Shown here in pieces: positions 37,401 to 49,481 of a stretch of DNA of 64,000 nt. The notes beneath the pieces are model-generated. The model did no database searches. It had not been told where the DNA came from and worked only from the letters and a program-made list of their open reading frames with translations. This DNA comes from Anarhynchus alexandrinus (Eukaryota; Chordata; Aves; Charadriiformes; Charadriidae). The stretch's first letter is position 1; every line of letters starts with the position of its first letter. The translations under genes were made by a program, and so were the position numbers. The DNA lies in contig VUYV01000123.1 of the NCBI GenBank assembly GCA_008711295.1, forward strand, positions 1,203,733-1,267,732, read 5' to 3'.

Positions 37401-40400
37401 GCTTCTATTGGCTAGTATCTGCAATTTTAGAAAAAATAAATTAATTAAATTTAATAATTGTATCATAAGAGATGCTGAAAGGATGCTTTCAATATGCCCC
37501 TAAAGCTGCAGTTCCATTTAGTCTTTTAAATCTTGACCCCAAAGAGAACTTGATCTAGCCCTTTACACAACTTTTGTACTAGGCATATTTATTTTAGCTC
37601 TAGTTTTACTTTTTTTTTTTTCCACCTGACTGGTGATAAGAGGTCTTGGGCTTGTAATACTGAACTCATTTCCAAAGCACGCTTTGCCAGGGTTCCTTCT
37701 GCCCTCCAGAAAATATTGCTTCCAAAATTTGCATTTTCCTACCTCAGCTCACTAATCTCAAACAGTTCATGAATACATGCAGGGACCTGACAGATGTAAA
37801 ATTGGGCTGCACAGCAAGTAGGAATGCTGATGTCCTATTAAATGTTAAGTGAGCCCCCAGAGTATAAAATCCAGAATTACCCTCAAACCAGGACAAGTAT
37901 ATTGCTGTTTGAATTTTCATTTTCCATTTCATAGTCTTCCTTGAATCTATTCCAGTCTAGAATTTATTCTGGAAATAATTAATAGTTATATTTTTTGGCT
38001 TTTTACCTACATTGATATTATTGTTCAGTTGGTTTCAGCAGATGTATTCCAGCTGATAGTGGATAAAATTTTAGGCTAAATTGTTTTCATTTTCTCTTTT
38101 CCTTAGCTCAGCCATGTAGAACCACAGCTTACACCAGCTAGATGTACTTCTTTCTGTTTTTCTTTACTTGAAAATATTTTCTTTCATTTTTCTTCCTATC
38201 CTCTAATTTACCATTTATAAAATATGAGAAACAAGGAGTGAAGTCAGCCAAATTTCACAGATCTTTAAGCTTTATTGCTCATGCTGAAAGGGGAAAAAGC
38301 AAATCTATAACTAGTTTTACAGTTTTCTCATTCTTGGTGATAGAGGACAATTAGAGATATGTGGATATGCCAAGAATGCAACTGCACTGCCAACATTTAA
38401 ACAAACAAAGGAAGGGATACAGAGAAGATTGATTTACTTTTGAAACTGGTTCCTAAGGCTATAAGCCTTCTGCTAGTCTTTTCTATTGCTGTGTGACATT
38501 TAAAAAACCAAGGAGTCTTTCAAATTACTCTATGCCAAATGTAAACAACAGTACTGCAGTACGATTTGAGGTTTTCAGTATTTTTCAAACTACATAAGAA
38601 AGATGGAGAGAGCTGCTCTCAAGAAATTAACAATGTGATACAAAAACAGAAAGTCAGTGAGACAATGGAATGAATTAATTTAAAAGTAGGTCTGTCTTTT
38701 TTTTTAATATATTAATATTCAAAATCAGTTTGTTCTTAAACTCCAATGAGAAAAGATATTGAAATATTTTTTTTAACATTGCAAGAATCACAGTCTAAAA
38801 CCTGATGCTTGACTAAATAAATGGAAATTGCTGAAATAACAACTGCAAAAAGGGCTATACCAAAAAGCTGATATGATAGCTAGGAAGTAAATGGAAGAAT
38901 GAGGAAAAATTGCTGTCGATTAGATCTAAGTCAATATCTCAGACTTTTTTCACCATTTTTTCACTTTGATTTATAGTGTCTTCAAATAGTGTTCAACAGC
39001 TGTTTCAATGGGTGAGCTGTCTATTAACATCCTTGAAAACAGTAAGCGTTAAGTGGATGTTTGTCATCTATGGAGAGCACGTTCTGAGTGAATCGATCTG
39101 GGAGATAGGAGAGGAATGTAACAGTAGAAACGCAATTCCAGGATAGGTAATTCCAGTCATAGACAACAAACTTCACTGTTAAAAGATCTCCTGGTCTCTT
39201 TTACCTTCTAGTTTTGTCGATGGACATAGTCATACCTTTGGCCAGTCTTAAAATGAGACCGTTAACACTATGCAATATCTTCTCCCAGTTAAGGTATCTG
39301 ATGTTTATCTACTGGATAGCAAGCTAACTTAATTTGGCTTTTCATGTCTAGAGAATTTTTTATACCTCCCCGAAACACTCTTTATTGCTTATGTGAAGCT
39401 CCACTCAATATGCATGCAAATACATGGCTGTATTACAATTACAGAAATGTTCAAGGGTAAACATTGTAGCAATCAAGGACCACAAACCTGTTAATCTCTT
39501 TTTAAAAATTCATTTCTTTCCTTTATCTGTCTTTTTCCTCAATTGAAGTAGTCTAATCTGTGTGCTAGGAACATGTGCACACTGAAATAAATCCATATAA
39601 TCCATAAAGACATGTTTTGAAAAGAAAGCCATATTCTGAAGAGAAACCTTCTGGCTAGGGATCAAGAAGCAGTTTTCTTTTGATCAAGGAAGAAGAGACT
39701 GTATTTCACAAGTCAGGACATGAAGGAACAAAACCCACTAAAAGCTACTTTAAAATGTATTAGTAGGAAATGGTATCAAGACTATTCAGAATGTTTATTT
39801 CATATGGGACTCTGTCTGGTTTAAAATGATAGAAACAGAACCAGCTTTCAGAAAGATAACAGATAACTATGTTAGGTCATATAAAACACCTGTTTTCTTC
39901 TACTGACTGATATGGCTTCTATGTTATGCTGTACTAAACTCCTATTTGTTGTGACAGCTGGACTTGAAGCAGAGATTATGACAAAGAGAAGTTTTATTGT
40001 TGCTATTTGGATGTAAGCATAACACAATTCCTGATTATTCCCAATAATCAGGGAATGAGGAAAAAATTATTAAGGTTTTAGATGTTTCCTCAAAACAGCT
40101 ACTAGATGTTGTAAATCATATTCTGAGCACACTATCTCTTCTCATTTGCTCTAAGTTCACTTTAGTTCCCAGTTTAGATACATGAATTTCAGATCCATAT
40201 ATAGGCATGTAAAAGGTAGCTGTGACACTTCTGAACCTCACCAGGATGAAGTTCTGCTATGTATCTGGTCACAAGTTATTTTGGGACATGAGCACAGATG
40301 TTTAGGTTATAATGCTTGTGAACTGAGCCTTTAATTGACCATTTGAATTGGGGAAAGATTGTCATTATACATTATGTTTTCCATAAATGTATATTTGACT

Positions 40401-41392
40401 TCAGAATTTTTGAACAGTTTTCCAGTGTTGGAAAAGCTAAGATGCTGAGATTTCATAATTATGTGTAGTTCATCATGTAAGTATAGCAATAATGATAGCT
40501 TCTTATCAAGCTTAAGGAATACACTGAATCAAGCAGAAAGCAAGTGACTAGTTGCTTAAAAATATTCTTAACCTTCTTTTCAACACAATCACTCCCAACA
40601 ATTTAGGACTGAAAGTAAATAATTTTTATTCCTACTGAAACTATACAAAAGTGTTGCATTAAAAAAAAATATAACCCAACCAATTTAATTTATATCTATT
40701 AAGTAAAAAGGGCTTACTCATAACATAAATGTGTTATTGGAACATTAATGGACGTTACTTGCTTGCAGCTTGTTACATGTCACCTAAAATGATCACAATG
40801 CTAAAAAGCTGGAATATCACACTAAAAAATATTTGAGTATTGACTCAGAACAAATTGCCAAATACTGAATTAGCAAAACTACCTCCTGCAGCAGTTAGAA
40901 TGTATTTTTTACACAGCTGCTGAAACACACAGGAGTTATGAAGGTTGGTAGTTCTGAAGAGAACATTGCTAGAGGAGCTATAAGTACAGAGTGAAACAGT
41001 AAAAACTTTTAGAGCGTGCTCCAGAGAATAACCATAAGACAGCAAATTCAGGCATCACTTTGCCTGGAGGTCTATGTACGATTAGCTAACAAAGCAGGTG
41101 CTGCAATATATGCATTGAGCAGTGACAGCATGGGCAGCAGAAGCACTATGATCATCGATGAAGAAAAGATATTTTGAAAAAATCTATAGACAGGATCTCA
41201 TTTCAGTGCTTCTAGTTAGTTACAGAACTCAAGTAAGGTAGAAAATTCAATCAGTTGTTATTAAGAAAAAATAAATTTTACATCTAATCACTGGCATGTA
41301 CCATTTTTTCCCCAATATTTTATTTAAATATTTTGTCTGAATATTCTCCTTTTCATTTTGTTATGATCAGCTGCAATGGAATGCCTAACGGA
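34411..41392. other. about 7 kb of unique AT-rich DNA
   Basis: No recognised repeat family, RNA gene or coding exon. It has T-rich tracts near 35030 and 37610. All open frames are under 100 codons and without motifs. Confidence 0.65.
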
Positions 41393-41485
41393 AAGTGGAT
41401 CAAGGTAATGGGTCAGTAAACANTGGAAAGTGTTGAGGGCTACCATAAGTCACACAAGTGGATCAAGGTAATGGGTCAGTAAACA
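41393..41485. repeat. 30-bp direct repeat around an ambiguous base
   Basis: A 30-base string beginning AAGTGGATCAAGGTAATGGG is exactly repeated at 41393-41422 and 41456-41485. The only N of the window (41423) lies right after the first copy. A closed assembly gap is the simplest explanation; a real duplication is possible. Confidence 0.9.
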
Positions 41486-43414
41486 GGTACTTTGGGGGAT
41501 GAATGGAAGGAATATTTTCATGAATTGCAAAATGGGGAAAAAAGGAAACATTCTTCCAGCGTATTAAGCCCTTGTGTAATTACCAAGCAAAGATTTAGCC
41601 AAAAACAGTTTTCATGAGACAAATTATGAATGAAGTTATATCTGTTTGTGACAGAGATAGTGAATTGGGAAAAGAAATTGAACACTTGAAAGCAGAACAA
41701 GCAATTATGTTTACTGGTAGAAACAAAGACAATGATTCATTGCATATACTTTTTTTGAGAGAAATGATTGAAAGTCTAAGCAAGGAAAAGCTGCTTCTGC
41801 TTATATTGTATTATCGGACAGAATTACATATATATTTTTATGTAAAAATTATACAAATGAGATATGACTGTCAACCTAGTATGTGCCAACAACGATGAGA
41901 GGACAACGTGCCAGTTCCTAACTTAAGCTTGTCTGAAATGTACTTCAGGCATTTACAGATCTTTCTAAACCCCAAGACAAATAAACAATGAATGTTTAGC
42001 ATGATTGTATGGTTATGAACACGTATTTATAAGAAAAAATGCAGGAGGAAATAAATACTCTTTAGCTTTCATATTTCAGCAAGAACATGTTATTAATGAT
42101 TGCTCCTTCAAAGCCTCTGGGATATTTTCTTGTCCATTCCTTTTCACATATACCTTTGTTAATTTAGATGCTTATTCAGAGCTGTACAATAGCTTTGCCA
42201 ATAAGGCTGCAGTCTGGCCCTAGCATATTTGCTTAACATTATAGCAACTCCATCCTAGAAACAGAAATAATACCTAGAAGTTGACTCCCACTATCTTATT
42301 TAAATATTGGCTTTCCATGTCCTTCAGCTACTGTCCTGGTAACAATATCGATTTTACTCTGCATCATTGCTGCTAAAAAAACCAGCCAACCAACCAACCA
42401 AAAAAAAACCCCAAAAGACGAAAGCACTTATGATATTTTTTTCAGTTTCCTTAAACTGAGATTTATTTTTCTTAATATTTTTAAATGAACATGTTTAGAA
42501 TACTAGTCAAATAGACTTTTAAAATCCTTCTGCTTTTAATCCCTTTGTTGTCATTTCAGAAATTATCTTTCCTGCCTTATTTTGAATTGCTTTTCTTTTG
42601 CTCTTATAGTGGCCACTTGGAAGTGCTAGACACTTTTGATAGCAAAGTTTTCCTCAGGAAGGAAATCTTGCACGGTCTTTATCTTCTTGTTTCATAAATG
42701 AATACTTAATTTATACAGCTTCCTTTGATATCTGTCCTTCTTAAAGTACAACACAAGTTAAAAATGAAGATAATGTAGCATTTTAATGTTTAAACTTTTA
42801 TATGAAAATATGTGTGGCAGACCAAAGCTTTTATTGATTTCAGGGGTTCAGAAGCAGTATTAGATGTGGTTGAAAGATTTAGTTTAACTTCCTACTTCAC
42901 AACAAATAAAAGAATTGCAACATGAAAGGATTTGAAGATATTTTCATAGGAGATATTAAAAAAAAAAGCCAAACAACCACCTGGTTCAAAACCTTGTTCT
43001 CAATTTATCAGCTGTTTGCTAGTGAACCGCACTTTCCCCAAATAATTATTATAATGCATAAGCTAAGAACGTGTAAAATGTATTATACTTTTGTTGATGT
43101 TTTGGACACTGAGAATGAGACTTGGGTCTAGTCATAATCCCTAAATTAGGTTGCCTATATCTTAATCTTTTGTTAAGACACCCAAAGTTATTCAAGGAAC
43201 CCACATGATGCTTAGAGGTATGATATAGGACTTAACAGGAGATCTATGACTTTCTGGAAAAACAGCTGGAGACCAGGAGAGATGCCCTGGTGCACCTCAA
43301 GTGATACTAGACACCCAAGTTTGGAAAACTGAATTGAATGCCTGGAAAATACAGCAATGAAATCCAGGAAGCAGTTCAGCTCTCCCTAAAGTGAACCCCT
43401 TGGACCCATTCAGT
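41486..43414. other. unique DNA; includes the donor of a filler sequence
   Basis: No gene seen. It contains an (AACC)n/A-rich run at about 42383-42412. Bases 42562-42598 are exactly copied at 43455-43491, next to the CR1 insertion. Confidence 0.65.
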
Positions 43415-43538
43415 TGTCTACACATAGACAGCTAATACTATTTGTATTAGCTGTATTATCTTTCCTGCCTTATTTTGAATTGCTTTTCTTTCTATTTTTT
43501 TTTCTATTTCTTTCTATTAGACAGCTAATACTATTTGT
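43415..43538. repeat. composite template-switch junction upstream of CR1
   Basis: In order: a small hairpin TGTCTA-CACA-TAGACA (43415-43430); a 21-base unit starting TAGACAGCTAATACTATTTG (43425-43445); a snap-back giving the 10-base inverted repeat ACAGCTAATA / TATTAGCTGT around loop CTATTTG; a 37-base exact copy of 42562-42598 (43455-43491); a CTATTT-rich stretch; and the 21-base unit again (43518-43538) running straight into CR1. Confidence 0.93.
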
Positions 43539-44714
43539 CTGACTAATCTGATAGCATTCTATGAGGAAGTGACTAGATGGGTGGATGAGGGGAGGGCAGT
43601 GGATGTTGTGTACCTTGACTTTGGCAAGGCTTTCGACACTGTCTCCCACATCATCCTCACAGGCAAGCTTAGGAAGTGTGGGCTAGATGAATGGACAGTG
43701 GGGTGGATTGAGAACTGGCTAACAGATAGAGCTCAGAGGGCTGTGGTTAGTGGTGCAGAGTCTAGTTGGAGGTCAGTAACAAGTGGTGTCCCTCAAGGGT
43801 CAGTACTGGGTCCAGTCCTGTTCAATATATTCATCGATGATATGGATGAAGGGGTAGAGTGTACCATCAGCAAGTTTGCTGATGACACTAAACTGGGAGG
43901 GGTGTCTGACACGCCAGAAGGCTGTGCTGTTTTACAGCGTGACCTGGACAGGCTGGAGAGTTGGGCGGAGAGAAACCTTATGAAATTCAACAAGGGTAAG
44001 TGTAGGGTACTGCATCTGGGGAGGAATAACCCCATGCATCTGTACAGGTTGGGGACTGACCTCCTGGAGAGCAGCTCTGTGGAAAGGGACCTGTTAGTCC
44101 TAGTGGACAAGAGGATGACCATGAGCCAGCAATGTGCCCTGGCGGCCAAGAAGGCGAATGGCATGCTGGGGTGCATCAAGAAGAGTGTGGCCAGCAGGTC
44201 GAGGGAGGTCATCCTCCCCCTCTACTCTGCCCTGGTGAGGCCGCATCTGGAGTACTGCATCCAGTTCTGGGCTCCCCAGTTCAAGAAGGACAGGGATCTG
44301 CTGGAGAGGGCCCAGCAAAGGGCTACGAAGATGATTAGGGGACTAGAACATCTCTCATATGAGGAAAGGCTTAAAGACTTGGGTCTCTTTAGTCTAGAGA
44401 AAAGAAGATTGAGGGGGGATCTTATTAACGCTTATAGATACTTAAAGGGAGGATGCCAGGGGGATGGGAGCAGTCTTTTTTCAGTGGTGCCCATTGATAG
44501 GACGAGGGGTAATGGGCACAAGCTTGAACATAGGAAGTTCCATCTTAACATGAGGAGGAACTTCTTTACCTTGAGGGTGGCAGAGCACTGGAACAGGCTG
44601 CCCAGAGAGGTTGTGGAGTCTCCCACTCTGGAGACATCCAAAACCCGCCTGGACGCTGTCCTGTGCAACTTGCTGTATGTGACCCTGCTCTGGCGGGGGG
44701 GTTGGACTAGATGA
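43536..44714 (+). pseudogene. CR1 ORF2 fragment: reverse transcriptase C-terminal part
   Basis: About 390 codons in one open frame, 381 of them counted from a GTG at 43569. There is no ATG start, since the fragment enters the protein in mid-domain. Counting from that GTG: motif [14 protein letters not shown] at residues 15-27 with catalytic-type Asp17; motif [12 protein letters not shown] at 72-82; motif C FADD at 103-106. The CR1-specific thumb and C-terminal blocks follow: [49 protein letters not shown] and [13 protein letters not shown]. The endonuclease and N-terminal RT motifs are missing, so it cannot be autonomous. Stops follow at 44712. Confidence 0.95.
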
Positions 44715-44779
44715 TCTCCAGAGGTCCCTTCCAACCCTGACTATTCTGTGATTCTGTGATTCTATTTTTGATTCTGTGG
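43536..44779 (+). mobile_element. CR1 LINE, youngest-looking copy
   Basis: A 5'-truncated CR1 beginning at the CLTNLIAFY codons of the reverse transcriptase and running to the tail. The coding part is uninterrupted to 44714. The 3' UTR contains TGGACTAGATGATCTCCAGA and CCCTTCCAACCCTGA, then two ATTCTGTG units and a slightly scrambled further unit to about 44779. No target-site duplication matching the 5' flank is seen at the 3' end. The intact frame implies it inserted later than the other CR1 copies here. Confidence 0.96.
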
Positions 44780-45510
44780 GGTACACTCATCTGGTCTTTA
44801 GCACCCATACCAGGACGCTTCTACTAAAAGTTCCAGACTATTTAGTCAGGACCAGGCTGGTACGGTGGCATGACTGAAGACTATGGAAAAAGAATGGCTT
44901 TCCCCAACTTCTCTGCATGATCTTGTGACCTAGCAAACCACAGATTCTCAGAAAAAAGAAATAAGGTGTTGAATGAGCATCTCAGAAGCCAGAAGAAGAG
45001 AGAGATTAAATATAAAGGAAAAACATAAATACTTCTGTCTCAGGGGTGTCTTTCTTAAATGCACAAGGAGGAAGCTAAGAGAACAGAAGGTATCTGCACA
45101 ACAGAGTGACAGACTGAACAATTTAGAGCAGAGGCCATCTGAAAAGAATGGGGATCTTCGACTCCCGAAGAGATTACAGCCTAGTGGCAAACAGTGTAAT
45201 GAGAAAATTAAGGTATTGTATATCTGTGTTCCTCAGAGTGAAAAACATTATTCTAGCCTTTTAATACATGATTTTTCTTATCTACCATGCCAGGACTCAA
45301 CACAGGTAGTGATCTGCAAAAATTAATAACAGTATGCAGCATATGTCATAAAAATAAAAAGCTATGTATGTAAAATAGACTATATACATGTTCAAATATG
45401 AATGTGAACATTTCCAAGTTCGGGGGAAGTGAGTTGAAATTATTGAAATCATGCTGTTTCTTGTACAAAGTGAGTTAAAATATATTAAGATTACAGTCAA
45501 ATGTAAGGGT
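44780..45510. other. unique DNA, no gene seen
   Basis: No repeat family or exon recognised. A 117-codon frame at 44973-45326 is lysine/arginine-rich and lacks any family motif. Confidence 0.55.
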
Positions 45511-45592
45511 AACTGGTAAGTTTTGGTTTTGTTTGATTAAAAGTAGACATCAACTGGTAAGTCTGGGTTTTGTTTGATTAAAAGTAGACATC
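45511..45592. repeat. 41-bp tandem duplication
   Basis: Two head-to-tail copies of a 41-base unit beginning AACTGGTAAG (45511-45551 and 45552-45592) differ at only a few positions. The start of a third copy (AACTAGT) follows. Confidence 0.95.
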
Positions 45593-48134
45593 AACTAGTC
45601 ACCTACATTTGCCTTTATAATCAACCTAGAGAAACGGGAACTTCTAGAATACTTCATCTCATCTTAATATACATGTTTAATACAGGTCAGTGAATCAATT
45701 ATATCCTAATTTCATTTTCCTGGCTATAAAGGGAGCTTAGCATTAATGTCTATATCTCAACTAATCACATTTTAGATGCCTAAAGTCAAATAACAAAACT
45801 CATACGCTAATTTGTGTGTGCAAAAGAGCCATTTCAAAAAACCTTCAAAGGCACACAGTGTCTTCAAAGTGGAAATGGCAAACAAGAGTTTGCTGACAAG
45901 AATACTTCTGTGACACAGAGTCAGCTATGAGAATAAACAACAAATAAAAACCATAATGGTGTAAAAAGTGGCAAATGACAGTTATAAATTCATTTAGGAC
46001 TGAAGGAATTAAACTGAAAATTCAAATGAAATCAACAGCTCCTGGAAATTGTGAGTCTGAAGAGTAATGGTGGACAACATAAGGATTTATTGATAAGAAA
46101 TTGCTCTGATTATAGGTGTTTAGTAGCATATAAGACACACAACCATATTCCACCTGTGGTGAAACTGGTGCTCAAAGAGAAAGAGATCCCATAGATCCTG
46201 TGTCATAGCTGTCAGCTGGTACACTCAAAATCTTGCTGTGGGGCATGAGGAGCACACCTTATTTGCAAAGTCAGTAATTTACTGTTAAACTAATTAAAAT
46301 CTTAATTAGAATTAAATATTAACAATCTAGTCAAAGACACATTATTAGTTTGGTTACAACGATACTAACAGTTGTTCAAATTATATACAGGTTAAACTGA
46401 TACAAGCTTTCTACTATCTATCCCTTTCTTTGGTGTTATGCTTTCCTATGGTTTTCATGTCCAAAGGTCATTGGATTGAGTTGGGGAAGGGATTTAGAGT
46501 TGTTGGTGTCCCAAGCTCTTTGCTAGAAGAAGTATAATGTTGATGATGGGATATCTTTTCCTTTGCCAGGAGACAAGTATGACATTTATATTTATGGTTA
46601 TTTTTCACTTAATATAGGATCTGTTTGTGGTCACTTTTAATGTTTGCTAGCACATTCTATGTCTTGCTTTTGTCTTCTATAGAAGACATACTACACCTGA
46701 ATTCATCATATATTCAGTGACTTACATAAACTGCAAGTTTGCATTTCTTTTAATATCAGTAATAGATATTTGTTGATTTTTTTTTAATATATATAGCCTT
46801 AGGCTTCCTCTATCACCATGTGCCCCTTTTCTTATTATATTATACCTGCATCCAGTACCCCTACTTTTGAGAACTCCGTCTTCCCCTACACTGTATAATG
46901 ATGCCAAGGTCATATATATTTCATTCCACACAGAATAACTACTTGCTTGTTACTACTACCTACTACCTGTATAAAATTATGGTTAAACCACAGAATCATA
47001 CCAAGCTAAATTATAATAATTAATAGCAGTACTTTAATTTATTAGTAGGTATCTACTTTATTTGATGGTATAATTATGAACAACAACAACAAAAAAGGCA
47101 AGCTAACATGGAACCATGAAACTGATCTTATTTTCTGCATCAGGTCACCTTTATCATGATCTGGACTGGAGGCAAACATGATCCATATGGGTGTGCATGA
47201 CAGGTGTTGAAATGAAATAATATTTCTGTTGTTACAAGACAAAGACTTTGCATGCTTCATTGGCTAGTTCTAATAATGGGAAAACATATTGTATTTCCCA
47301 TAGGTAACAATAAATCCACATTGACCAATAACACTCCTGTAGGCACATGAAAAGGATCAGTCCAACAACACATGAAAGCTTGTAATGGGAATTTTTAGCT
47401 AAGGATTCTCAGATTTGTGCTTTATTTGCTTTACTGTGAAAAGAATCTTTATTGTATAAGATATTGTTTTCTACTCCATATACAAAACTGATTATCAGAT
47501 AAGGCTGAAAATTTTGTTTCTTGTAATTTAATAATTATCAACACTGCCTGGTTCTTGGATTAGAACTATCATTTCCTAGTCAGCTTTTCTTTTGTGATTC
47601 AGATCTGAAAACACCTCCAATTTTTACTCCATTGTTAAAAAACATGTCTATAGACCACATTCTCACTTAATTAATATCTCTGTATTGCATTTTTCAAACT
47701 TACTTTTATGATAATAAAAAAGCATCCTTATTATATCTTCAATATGTGATTACTTCTGCATAGTATTCCTCTGTGGATTTTTTACCTATTCATCATAGTG
47801 GTATGTTCATTTTTCAAGAGATTAATTCTTTCCATTATTGAATGTTTTCTCCTTTTAGCTGCAGTTTTATTTCCCACAGGTGTTCTTACAAACAGTGTAT
47901 ATTTTTAATATAGTTGTTGATTAAAATGGTGACTCAAATATTCTGTGAAAAAATTAAAATACGGACTGAGCGGTATTTGAGGGTTTTTTGTTTGGTTTGT
48001 TGTTTTTTTTAATCTGTTAACACTCTTCCAGACACTCAAACTGAACTTAAGTGTGAACCACTTTATTTTTTAACAGGAGATGTAAGGAGATGTAACAGAA
48101 CAGTAAGATGTTTTAACAGGCAAGAACTGTAAGC
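45593..48134. other. AT-rich unique DNA, no gene seen
   Basis: Nothing recognisable; only short motif-free frames. Confidence 0.6.
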
Positions 48135-48155
48135 AAAAAAAAAAAAAAAAAAAAA
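48135..48155. repeat. poly-A tract, 21 bases
   Basis: Uninterrupted A21 about 75 bases before the LTR at 48231. No retroposed gene is recognisable beside it. Confidence 0.95.
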
Positions 48156-48489
48156 TCCTTATGCTTATTGCCTAAACTAATCTTCAAATAAAACCTGATT
48201 TCTTTACTTGTCCTCTCACTCTTGACTTCCTGTCCTGGTTTGAGGTAAAACAGAACCAATTTTCTGTTCAGTAATTTTACTTTTTAGCTAGGTCTCTTCT
48301 AACTACTGAAATTAACAGCATATTGTGCGGAAACTGTTCACTCTCAGAGTGAGACAGTTTGTTATGTACCAAGTTGGATGGTCAGAAGCGGAAAAGCGTA
48401 GAGGGGTCACACCTGTGGGGAGGAGTGGACAGGACAGGTGACCCAAAACTGACCAACAGGGTATTCCATCCCATCTGCCTCATGCTCAG

Positions 48490-48495
48490 TATAAA
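48490..48495 (+). promoter_or_regulatory. LTR TATA box
   Basis: TATAAA follows CATGCTCAG, the same context as in the 16.4 kb LTR. Confidence 0.6.
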
Positions 48496-48747
48496 GCTGA
48501 GGGATCAAAGGGTCAGCCCTCTTTCTTCAATGGCCGGTGTCCAAGGAGGACTCTGTCTGTTCATCTGCCTTTGATCATGATCCATGCATTCCTGAATCCA
48601 GATCTGGGATCCAGTTGCCATCTGTCACTGAGTCCAGTTTGGGACTTTCCCTATACCTGCTGGTTATGTGATCATCATCCTGGGAGCTTGGTATGGTTTT
48701 GCATGTATTTCACTATTTCCTTTTTATTATTTTGTTATTAATATTTC

Positions 48748-48753
48748 ATTAAA
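48748..48753 (+). promoter_or_regulatory. LTR polyadenylation signal ATTAAA
   Basis: Common variant hexamer about 120 bases before the LTR 3' end. Confidence 0.55.
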
Positions 48754-48875
48754 GTAGTTCAGTTCCTTCTAAACTCATAAGTGTGTTTCTCTCTCCCCCA
48801 TCTCTCCTTGGAGAGAGAGATAGGGGAAAGTGTCTGTTGTTCACCTCAGTGGCCAATCCAGCCCAAACCAAGACA

Positions 48876-49481
48876 CTGCCGATTTAGGAATAACACATTT
48901 TTAACTGCATATAATTTGTGGATGAGCATTACATCACAGTTTTCTTATTCCGTTCCCTATTCATCTTCGCACAACCAACGATTCAGTTACTTATGTTGTG
49001 AAGGACAAAACTGGGAGAGTTTTACAGGTGCAGAGATTCCTCTGTGGGGTCTGCAGCTAATGGCATGCATCAATTTCAGGGACTTGGGGCTGAGTAAACA
49101 AAGAAACAGGCAAACAGACGAATAAGTAAAGGGAAGAGAAAGAAAAAGGAAAAATACTCTCCAGTGGCCAGCCATGAAGAACAATGGACGCCTCAGACAA
49201 GTCTCCTTCTCTGGACATCCTGTCTAGCACAGCACATAGTGATGATGATACTTTCTCAGTAGTACAATTACATTTTTCATTGAGACCCACTCAAGCTCCC
49301 CATTGGCAGTTTCTGTTTCACGTCTGTTGACACTGGTTGGAGAATACCTAATTAGGGCTGGATACTGCACACTAACTGGTCATTAAATTCTGTTTAGGTA
49401 TATTACTGAGTAATAACAGATATTAAAAAGACTATTAATTTATTGTTATCTCTAGGCTTTCTTGTAATATGATTTTATAGG
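48876..49481. other. unique DNA between two LTRs
   Basis: About 600 bases with no recognised retroviral coding sequence. The flanking LTRs are in opposite orientation and of different families, so they are not one provirus. Confidence 0.55.

Larger units (their letters stand above)
48231..48875 (+). mobile_element. avian ERV solo LTR, complete termini
   Basis: A 645-base solo LTR, probably ERVL-like, distinct from the 16.4 kb subfamily. It begins TGTCCTGGTTTGAGG and ends AAACCAAGACA, giving imperfect terminal inverted repeats with TG...CA ends. Internally it has the shared GGTATTCCATCCCATCTG block, a TATA box (48490-48495) and ATTAAA (48748-48753). Flanking pentamers CTTCC (48226-48230) and CTGCC (48876-48880) match at four of five positions, consistent with a 5-bp target duplication. 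No internal retroviral genes are present. Confidence 0.9.

Noticed and set aside
43793..44212. 139-codon minus-strand open frame, and the 100-101 codon frames at 44432-44786
   Set aside because: Antisense shadows of the intact CR1 reverse-transcriptase frame.
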